Shown here: piece by piece, positions 6,603 through 13,900 of the stretch | Layout of the letters: each line of letters starts with the position of its first letter | Position numbering within the stretch: the stretch's first letter is position 1 | NCBI GenBank assembly: GCA_017415995.1 | Contig: JAFQDN010000002.1 | Coordinates: 1 to 64,000, forward strand | Origin: Akkermansia sp. | Lineage (GTDB): Bacteria; Verrucomicrobiota; Verrucomicrobiia; Verrucomicrobiales; Akkermansiaceae | Direction of reading: 5' to 3' | DNA length: 64,000 bases | Notes under the pieces: model-generated | Told to the model about the DNA's origin: nothing | What the model saw: only the letters and a program-made list of their open reading frames with translations | Databases searched by the model: none | Made by a program: the position numbers and the translations under genes

Positions 6603-7535
6603 TCAGGAGAGTAAACGCGGAAACTTTTCCAGAATGTGGTCGGCAGCGCGTCCTGCCTCGTCCAGTATATTGCCCGTATGTGGGAGTGTATGTTCCTTGG
6701 CCCAAGCGGTGAAGGTGCAGACCTCACCCTCTTTGATGAGCATGGAAAGCCCACGGCTGACGCGTGCCTGCTTTTTCTTCTGCTTAGCCGGCATTTCAAT
6801 GATACCCACGGGGGCGCCGCTGCTGAGCGCCTCGTACACCATGGATACGCTGTCTTGTGTGACCCATACCTCGCGTGCGCAGGCCAAATGCTCCGGCACC
6901 CAATCCGGCCCGGTTTGCTCCACCGGTTCCACGCGAATGCTCGGGCAGGCAGTGGTGACGTCTTGCACAAAGTCTTTCGGCGTGCGACGAGAGGTGGTCA
7001 GCACAATGTTATTGGTGCTGTGGCGTACAATGGTTGTAAGCTGGTTGAGCACGGTTTCCGCGTCCCAATTAAACTCCTTGCTGGGACCGCCGATGAGAAT
7101 GAGCGTATCCTTTTTCCGAACATCAGGCTGCGGCTTGATGTTATTGATAGCGCCAACGGTTTGAAAGACGTTGGAAGGCACATTCTTGCCATCGGGGACA
7201 TCATGCCTGGGGATGATGCAGAGGTCGAACATGCTGAAAGGCAAGCTGGGTTTCATGCACACGATACGCGGGCAACGAAGGTGGCGGGACAAGCTGATGG
7301 CCGCCAAGTGAGTGCTGTGCCCGGCGCAGATGATGAGTGCGGGTCTGGGTAAATCCAAATCTTTACCTTTGTAGAAAAGGCGGGAAAACCAGCTTTTGCC
7401 CACTACAGAAATCTCATGCACGGAGTGGGGGGCGTGCGGTGCTTTACGTGCAGCGCGTTCCAGCAGTGCAGCCGCAAGTCCTCTCGTTTGTGAGAGGTGG
7501 CCTTTTTTTTCGTCACTGATGATATAAATGACCAT
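6603..7535 (-). CDS. ELM1/DUF1022-family protein, probable surface-glycan enzyme
   Basis: A 310-residue protein of the family named after plant ELM1. The N-terminus (MVIYIISDEKKGHLSQTRGLAAAL) matches the family's conserved GHxxQ..GL motif. The C-terminal half contains LILIGGPSKEFNW, VLTTSRRTPKDF and WVTQDSVSMVYEALSSGAPVGI, a layout typical of GT-B fold enzymes. Bacterial members are usually encoded among lipopolysaccharide genes, and this one directly precedes two glycosyltransferases. A role in outer-surface glycan assembly is therefore more likely than anything related to organelle division. It lies 19 nt after the dihydroorotase-like gene, in the same run. Confidence 0.8.
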   Translation of the reverse strand: MVIYIISDEKKGHLSQTRGLAAALLERAARKAPHAPHSVHEISVVGKSWFSRLFYKGKDLDLPRPALIICAGHSTHLAAISLSRHLRCPRIVCMKPSLPFSMFDLCIIPRHDVPDGKNVPSNVFQTVGAINNIKPQPDVRKKDTLILIGGPSKEFNWDAETVLNQLTTIVRHSTNNIVLTTSRRTPKDFVQDVTTACPSIRVEPVEQTGPDWVPEHLACAREVWVTQDSVSMVYEALSSGAPVGIIEMPAKQKKKQARVSRGLSMLIKEGEVCTFTAWAKEHTLPHTGNILDEAGRAADHILEKFPRLLS

Positions 7536-7554
7536 ATGGGAGAGTGTAATCGGT

Positions 7555-8853
7555 TCAGCACAGCGGTAAGGTGATACCGCCGTACAGGGTGCGGCCTAAC
7601 AACGGAGTGTTGGTCGTGCCACAGTTCATCATGGCTTCTGTTACGGTAAATTCGGTGTTCGGGTCAAAGAGCAGCAGGGGAGCCACAACGGGGGTGTCTT
7701 CCTCTTGATCGTACGGGTTGGCGATGCGTGCCGGGTTTGTGCAGCACGCGCGTACTACGTCTTTCCAAGTGAGTTTGCCGGGTTTTACCAGTTGTGTGTA
7801 AATTGCTTGTAGGAAGGTATCCAGGGCGACCATGCCTTGTGGGGCAGAGACAAAATCCTGCTTTTTGGCAAAGGGAATGCAGGGGGTGTGGTCTGTAACA
7901 ATGCAGTCAATGGTGCCGTCTTTCACGCCCTGTAACAGAGCATCGCAGTCAGTTTGTTCGCGCAGCGGGGGCACGGTTTTGAAAGTGGTGTCATAATCCG
8001 CTACATCTTCATGCGTGTACAGCAGGTGGTGCAGTGCAACCTCGGCGGTAAGTCCTTTCATGCCGGACTCTTTTGCGCGACGGATGATGTTGACGCCGGC
8101 TGCTGTGCTGACAGTTTGAACGTGGAGCTTAGCGCCGGTATCCGCAGCAAGGCGGATGATGGTCTCCAGACCGATTTCCTCGGCACAAGCCGGAGTGCCA
8201 TGCAAGCCCAGTTTGTAGGAAGTAGAGCCGGGGTGCATGTAGGTGTTGCGGGTGAGGGCGGGGACATCTCCGCGGATGGCGAAAGTAAGCCCGAGCTCAG
8301 CAGCGTATTTCATGGCACGGTGCAACATCAACAGGTTGTCCGTTACGTGCTCAGCATCACACAGGATGCTGACGCCACGAGCAGCCAGCGTGTTGTAGGG
8401 TGTTTGCTGGCTGCCTTCCATGCCTTCTGTAATGCAGCCGGCGGGAATCATGGTAGCGGCGGAGCGCTGGGTGACGGCATCCGCAAAACTGTCTAAGGTG
8501 TAGGCGTTGTCAAAGCAGAAGCCGGGAGTCGGCATAACGAGCATGCCCCACACTCCGCCCTGAATGGCGGCTTGGCCGTTGCGGTAGATGCTCTCCCTCT
8601 TGCTGCAACCTGCAATTTCAATTTTGGCGTGCAGGTCAAACAAGGCCGGCAGCAATAGTTTGCCTTCTGCGTTTATCACGCGCGCGCCACTCGGTATCGG
8701 CATTTGTCCGGCGGGGGCTACCTCACATACTCCTGTAAGCGGTATATCATCAACAAACAGGGTAAGCGGGCTTTCTCCGTTTTGCCCCATGCGCAGGTCC
8801 AGCTCAGCGCCGTTAAGTGCCCATATTGCGTTGGTTATGTAGGTATCAGTCAT
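7555..8853 (-). CDS. pyrC': catalytically inactive dihydroorotase-like protein (PyrC')
   Basis: A 432-residue amidohydrolase of the dihydroorotase/allantoinase family that has lost most metal ligands. The DxHxH motif reads D73-L-H75-A-K77, losing the second histidine. The His expected after the central beta-strand is R194 (FAIRGDVPAL), and the His of the HVST motif is T247 (VQTVSTAAG). The final aspartate is kept (D321, TDHTPC). The start overlaps the end of pyrB by 8 nt. Non-catalytic dihydroorotases that pair structurally with aspartate carbamoyltransferase are known, for example in Pseudomonas, and this gene fits that role. An active dihydroorotase must then be encoded elsewhere. Confidence 0.85.
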   Translation of the reverse strand: MTDTYITNAIWALNGAELDLRMGQNGESPLTLFVDDIPLTGVCEVAPAGQMPIPSGARVINAEGKLLLPALFDLHAKIEIAGCSKRESIYRNGQAAIQGGVWGMLVMPTPGFCFDNAYTLDSFADAVTQRSAATMIPAGCITEGMEGSQQTPYNTLAARGVSILCDAEHVTDNLLMLHRAMKYAAELGLTFAIRGDVPALTRNTYMHPGSTSYKLGLHGTPACAEEIGLETIIRLAADTGAKLHVQTVSTAAGVNIIRRAKESGMKGLTAEVALHHLLYTHEDVADYDTTFKTVPPLREQTDCDALLQGVKDGTIDCIVTDHTPCIPFAKKQDFVSAPQGMVALDTFLQAIYTQLVKPGKLTWKDVVRACCTNPARIANPYDQEEDTPVVAPLLLFDPNTEFTVTEAMMNCGTTNTPLLGRTLYGGITLPLC

Positions 8854-9775
8854 TGTTCTGCGTTTGGGGGGTAAGGTGGTAGAGAATGCTCATGCGGGCA
8901 GCAATGCCATTTTCAACCTGATTGTTGATAAGGCAGTTGCGGTAATCCATGGCTGCATCACAAATTTCCACCCCGCGGTTAACGGGGCCGGGGTGCATGA
9001 TGCTCAGGTTCAGGTCATCTATGCGGCGCAGACGTTCCTCTGTAACACCGAATGCCTGGTGGTAATCACCGCGGGGGAAGAAGGGGGTGTCCATTCGTTC
9101 ATTTTGTACGCGCAGCAGGTAAATGACATCCGGCTTCCAGCGGAACACCTGTTCCCAATCCGTGAAGCGAGGGATGCCGGTGTGTTGCTCTTGCGGTACC
9201 AGTGGGCCCGGGCCCATGTAGGCTACATCTGCGCCCAAGCGGCGCAGGATGGTGCTGGTGGAGCGTGCAACGCGGCTGTGCAGAATATCACCGATGATGA
9301 CAACGCGTTTGCCTGCTACGTCCCCGTATTTCTCGCGGATGGTAAAGGCGTCCAAAAAGGCTTGGCTGGGGTGAGCGTGGGCGCCATCTCCGGCGTTGAT
9401 GACAGATGCTTTGCAGTGCCGGGCAATAACGGCGGGAATGCCACTGTTTTTGTGACGCACGATGATGTAGTCCATTTTCATACTCATCAGCGTGTCGATG
9501 GTGTCATGTACACTCTCACCTTTAACTACGGAGGATGTTGACACGGTGAATGTAGTGACATCAGCAGAAAGTCTGTGCGCCGCTACCTCAAAGGATGAGC
9601 GAGTGCGTGTGCTCGGCTCGTAGAATAGCGTGAGTACGGATTTGCCTTTAAGCGCCGGAACTTTTTTGACGCTCTTCGTGAAGATCTCTTTCATGGCTGA
9701 GGTGCTGTCCAGAATAGTCCGGATGTCCTCGTCACTCAGGGAGTCAATGGTTATTAAATCTTTTCGCGGATTCAT
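8846..9775 (-). CDS. pyrB: aspartate carbamoyltransferase catalytic chain
   Basis: A 309-residue ATCase catalysing carbamoyl phosphate plus aspartate to carbamoyl-aspartate, the committed step of pyrimidine synthesis. The carbamoyl-phosphate loop is YEPSTRTRSSFE (about residues 53-64), the SVVKGES lobe is present, HPSQAFLDAF replaces the usual HPTQ-type motif, and MHPGPVNRG closes the aspartate site. Length is normal. No regulatory chain (pyrI) is nearby. The gene lies between pyrR and the inactive dihydroorotase, the arrangement expected for a class A-type complex in which PyrC' supports PyrB. Confidence 0.95.
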   Translation of the reverse strand: MNPRKDLITIDSLSDEDIRTILDSTSAMKEIFTKSVKKVPALKGKSVLTLFYEPSTRTRSSFEVAAHRLSADVTTFTVSTSSVVKGESVHDTIDTLMSMKMDYIIVRHKNSGIPAVIARHCKASVINAGDGAHAHPSQAFLDAFTIREKYGDVAGKRVVIIGDILHSRVARSTSTILRRLGADVAYMGPGPLVPQEQHTGIPRFTDWEQVFRWKPDVIYLLRVQNERMDTPFFPRGDYHQAFGVTEERLRRIDDLNLSIMHPGPVNRGVEICDAAMDYRNCLINNQVENGIAARMSILYHLTPQTQNND

Positions 9776-9802
9776 TTGCTGAGTAATGAAAAAGTTAAGC
9801 GG

Positions 9803-10321
9803 TCAGTAGGTGATGTTTTCCTCGCCGTCAATGTCCGTCAGACGCAGTTGCACGCGTGTGTTCTGTGGTGCCGTGAGCGTAAAAGCAGCATAGTTTGGCT
9901 GGATGGGGAGCTGTCGTTCTCCTCGATCCACCAAGCATTGCAGCTCAACGCGGGAGGGCCTGCCGTACTCAAAAATTACCTCCATGGCAGCCCTGGCTGT
10001 GCGCCCGGTGTTGCAAACATCATCCACGAGCACAAGCGTCATGTCATCCGGTGAGAACGGAAGGTAGGAGGAACTTAATGCCGGGCGTATGCCACGCAGG
10101 CTCAGGTCATCGCGGTAGAGTGTGATGTCAATGGCACCGTACTCTGCCTCGTACCCTGCGGCAGCCAGCTTGTGAACGAGTCTGCGAGCCAGCACATCAC
10201 CGTGAGTGATGAGCCCCACAATGGCGAGTTTTCCCGTGGCTTGCGGCACGGTATGTTGCAGCAGGTGGTTTACCCAGGCATCAAGTGCCTGTTCAATCTC
10301 GGCTTTGTTGATGGTGGGCAT
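9803..10321 (-). CDS. pyrR: PyrR pyrimidine regulator / uracil phosphoribosyltransferase
   Basis: A 172-residue type I phosphoribosyltransferase of the PyrR family. VLVDDVCNTGRTARAAME is the PRPP-binding loop, VELQCLVDRGERQLPIQPNYA is the PyrR-specific stretch, and GLITHGDVLARRLVHKL is the N-terminal part of the site. PyrR proteins bind pyr mRNA to control attenuation, make UMP from uracil, or both. It lies 27 nt upstream of pyrB. No convincing anti-terminator or binding-loop RNA was seen in the short gaps of this string, so regulation by attenuation here is unproven and the protein may work mainly in salvage. Confidence 0.9.
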   Translation of the reverse strand: MPTINKAEIEQALDAWVNHLLQHTVPQATGKLAIVGLITHGDVLARRLVHKLAAAGYEAEYGAIDITLYRDDLSLRGIRPALSSSYLPFSPDDMTLVLVDDVCNTGRTARAAMEVIFEYGRPSRVELQCLVDRGERQLPIQPNYAAFTLTAPQNTRVQLRLTDIDGEENITY

Positions 10322-10345
10322 GTGTGGCAGATGGCGGATTGTAGG

Positions 10346-10753
10346 TTATTGAGCCAGTTTGATGATGCGGTGAGCAGCCATGGCCGCGTTGATGGGGGTC
10401 TTTTTGTGCAGCCCCACCGTGGTGGCAGGTACACCCCCCGGAAGCTGCGAAATGGCCAGCAGAGCATCCACGCCGTTAAGGGGGCCACAGGGGACCGGAA
10501 CGCCGATGACGGGTAGCTCCGTGTTCATGACTACTACGCCGGGCAATGCAGCGGAAAGCCCTGCTACACAAAGAAGAACGGCCTTTGTGCCGTCGGCCTC
10601 CAGCTTTTTGAGGTACTCAATCAGCTCCGGGAGATCGCGGTGTGCGGAGTATACTACTTCCTCGTGCTCAACGTTGTTTGCGCTGAGGTATTCGCGAGCC
10701 GGTTCCATGAAGGGAAGGTCACTTTTGCTGCCGTAAATAGTAATAACTTTCAT
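10346..10753 (-). CDS. purE: PurE-type N5-CAIR mutase / AIR carboxylase, unusual class
   Basis: A compact 135-residue PurE homologue acting at the carboxylation step of purine synthesis. MKVITIYGSKSDLPFM is the substrate loop and YSAHRDLPEL carries the catalytic histidine. The signature that separates classes is odd: AGLSAALPG, where class I has GxAAHLPG and class II has a SNALSG-like form. PVIGVPV and the C-terminal helix (AAMAAHRIIKLA) follow class I. The frame extends 13 codons upstream, but the ATG at 10753 begins the conserved strand. A TATACT box ends 7 nt before this ATG, so the message may be leaderless. It is the first gene of the pyrimidine/glycosyltransferase string. Confidence 0.85.
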   Translation of the reverse strand: MKVITIYGSKSDLPFMEPAREYLSANNVEHEEVVYSAHRDLPELIEYLKKLEADGTKAVLLCVAGLSAALPGVVVMNTELPVIGVPVPCGPLNGVDALLAISQLPGGVPATTVGLHKKTPINAAMAAHRIIKLAQ

Positions 10754-10760
10754 GCTAGCC

Positions 10761-10766
10761 AGTATA
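10761..10766 (-). promoter_or_regulatory. -10 box (TATACT) of the purE-pyr-glycosyltransferase string
   Basis: TATACT (5 of 6) lies 7 nt before the purE ATG on the minus strand. No good -35 box is found 16-18 nt upstream (the sequence reads TTGCAT only at a spacing near 20). If used, transcription starts at the start codon itself. The helicase terminator at 10852-10892 isolates it from upstream transcription. Confidence 0.45.
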
Positions 10767-10851
10767 CTATCATCCTTGCTATGTGCATGCAAGCAAAAAG
10801 AAAAAACATGCCGTAATTACCCGTCTTCGCGCTGGTAGGTGTAACCCGGAA

Positions 10852-10892
10852 TAAAAAAACGGTCTTCCGCGTGACAGTGCGCGGAAGACCGT
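10852..10892 (-). terminator. intrinsic terminator of the helicase gene
   Basis: A perfect 13-bp stem (ACGGTCTTCCGCG and its complement, loop of 8 nt) is followed on the minus strand by seven consecutive T. It begins 28 nt beyond the helicase stop codon. Confidence 0.85.
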
Positions 10893-10919
10893 GTAAACGT
10901 TGCGGTAATTGCGGGCAAA

Positions 10920-13900
10920 TCAGGCTTTGGCAGAGGTGAGCTCGGGGGAGTTGCTGAGCTCATCCAGCTGTTTAAGCAGTTTGTTGAGGGTTGCCTCAGG
11001 GTCACGCCACCAGTCCAGCGCCCACACGCGCAGAATGTTCCACCCCAAGCCCCGCAAAACGCTTTCCTGCAAGAGATCGCGGTCGCGCACCGTAGCAGCG
11101 GATGCGTAGCCTTTGCCATCCAACATAATGCCGGCAATCATGTTTTCATCATCGCCTTTGCGTGCAACGGCAATATCCACCCGGAACCCGGATACCCCCA
11201 AATTGCAGATGCAGCGGTGGCCGGCTTTCGTGAGGGCGGTGCTAATGGCTTGTATGAGCCCCTCATTCGGCATGCTGCCGCTGCGCTGTGTACGGTTAAA
11301 GTAGGCATCGGCTCCGCTCCGGGCACACTCTAAGAAGTGGCGCAAATCTATTGCGCCACGGGCTTGGGTGCGCAGCGGATTAATATCCTCCGGCTGCAGG
11401 GAGGTGAACACGTGCATGCCTGCTCTGGCACGTGTTACCGCTACATTCAGGCGGCGTTCTCCTCCGGTTTGGTTCAGGGGGCCGAAGTTCATGGAAATGA
11501 AGTTGTTTTCATCCGGGCCGTAGGTGGTGGAGAAGTAGATGACACCACGCTCATCACCCTGTACGTTTTCCAAATTCTTCACAAAGATGGAATCCGGGGT
11601 GTCCTCCGCAAAGAACTCTTCCAGAGATTCATCCGCTTGGCGAGCTTTTTCAAAAAGGTCTTCAATGAGCTTTTGTTGCTGTGTGTTGAACGTGACAATA
11701 CCGATGCTGGTGTTATTCGAGTATTTGAATCCGGGCGCCTTGAGTACACTGATGACGTGTTCTACAAGAGCTTTAGCCTCAATTTCATTGTAACGCTTAC
11801 GAGCGCCGCGTTCATACGTACCCTTGACGTAGTGGTATTGCAAGGCCTTGTCTTTTGCTACGGGAGCGGGGAAGGTTACGAGCTTGTCTTCGTAATAGTT
11901 GTGGTTGGAGAAGGCGATGAGGCTCTCCGAACGGCTGCGGTAGTGCCAAGTGAGGTTCATTTGGGGGATACCGCATGCCAAGCACTCGTCCAAAATGCTT
12001 TCCAAATCCTGTTGGGTAATATTCTCCTCATCACCCTCATCCGACTTGGTGTTGCCGGTGAAGAAGCTTGTGGGGGGCATTTGGCGGGGATCCCCGACGA
12101 TGATGGCACTTGTGCCGCGAGCAATGGCACCGATGGCGTCCCACACGGGAATTTGGGAGGCCTCGTCAAAAATGACCACATCAAACGGCTTGCTGTCGGG
12201 TGCCAGGTATTGTGCTACGGACAGCGGGCTCATGAGCATGCAGGGCTTGAGCAGGGTGGATACGTTCGGCGTCAGGCTGAGCAGTTTTCTCGGAGATTTG
12301 TGAGCCCTTTGCTTATTGACCTCGTGCTTGAGCTCCGATACTTCCTTAGCAAAATTCAGAGCTTGAGCGGCGCGGGAGCTGAGCAGGTAATTGAGTTGTT
12401 CTCCGGCGCGTTTGAGCACCGTGGCATCTTGTTCCCGGAAGCGGGAGATGGTATTCTCATGTGCGGGGGTGTAGAACTTGCGCAGGTGCTCATCCGTATT
12501 GATGGCTTTTGCCATGCGCAAACGCGAGAAGTTGTAGAGCATGGCCTGTTTGAGCTCTTGAGGCGCAACCAAGTGCTGCTCCAGCGCGGTAGCCGCCTCG
12601 CCATGACCGTTTTGCACGGCTTGGTATGCGCTTTCGTTCCAGAAGGTTATCATGCGCCATTGTTTTCGCAGATGCAGGAGCTCCGATGCCCATTTGCCAC
12701 CACTGCCGGACTCCTTGGTGCAGAAATCCGCTACCGGAGCGCCAAGTGGCATACAAAGTGCAGCAACTGCTTGCCTGAGCTCATCCTCAGCCGAGTGCAA
12801 GTTGGCGCAAATGCGGGGCAGCTTGCTGCCGGGAGCCATGGGGTTACCCTCCGCACTCAGGTAGGTGGCACACAAATCCTGAATGTCCGAGAGAAGGGCA
12901 ATGCGCTGTGCCAGCTGCTCGGCCTGTTGCACATCGGAAAGGTACATGTTAACGCCCTTGCAGAAGTGTTGCAGTTTGGCGGGCTCTTCCTGCCGGAGTT
13001 CATTCAGGTATGCACGGGCTTCGCGCATCTTAACGAGTGCTTCCAAATCACTGATGCAATCTGCCGGAGGCTGCGTACTCATGGCCATGATTTGCATTCC
13101 CTTGCGTATTTTGCGCTTTTCCAGGAACCTGACAATGAAGTTGGCAGCAGAGGCCACAATCCACTGCCCCCACAGGCGCTGAAGCTCAGGGCTGTCCAGC
13201 ACGGTATCTTCCGGGTAGGAGATAGAGAGTGCTGTGCGACGGCGGCGGTATTCATTAGCATACTCAAGCATTTTTTTGAGCCTGGACAGCTCGGCCACGG
13301 CTGTTTGGGGGAGCAGGGGGGTGTTATCCTGCCCGTAGGTTTCCGCCGCAATACTGAGTAGCTCGGTAATCTGTGTGCAGTATGGGCGATAGGTGGCTTC
13401 ATCTAGCTGTAATGTGCTCAGCAGGGCATTCACCTCAGCATCATATTTGTCCTGCGCCTGTTTGAACGTGTTGAGGGCAATGGTCAGTGATTCCTCCCAC
13501 TCAAAGGAGTAATCACGGTATTGCAGGGTGGATGCCACGCCGGGATAAAGTGACTCCACCGGCGTAAAGTGAGTGCTCAGTTGCTCTGCGCAGTCCAGCA
13601 TGGCTTGTTTTTGCGCAGGGGTAATGCTCATCGGGTCTTGCGGGCAGGGGGTAAAGGTGTGAATCTTGCCACCCTTGCTCAAGATGTCGATGTCATTGTA
13701 TAGCCCGGTGCCATCGCTTAACGGGGCATGCAGTAAACGCGGGTGTTGCGCCAGTGTTGCCCGTAAATCTGCGAGGCGCTCCGTCTCAAACTGCCAGTTT
13801 GTAATGCCCTGCGCCTTTTCTGCCTTTTCCAAGGATGCTCCGAATTGTGCTACAACGTTCTTTTTGTTAGCCTTGTTGGAGTGGAGTTCCAGGCAGAAGT

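Noticed and set aside
9776-9802. PyrR-binding anti-terminator between pyrR and pyrB
   Set aside because: The 27-nt gap is too short for the usual alternative hairpins, and no conserved binding loop was seen.
11337-13361. 674-codon open frame on the plus strand
   Set aside because: It lies wholly antisense to the helicase gene, has no domain motif and its length follows from the codon bias of the true frame.
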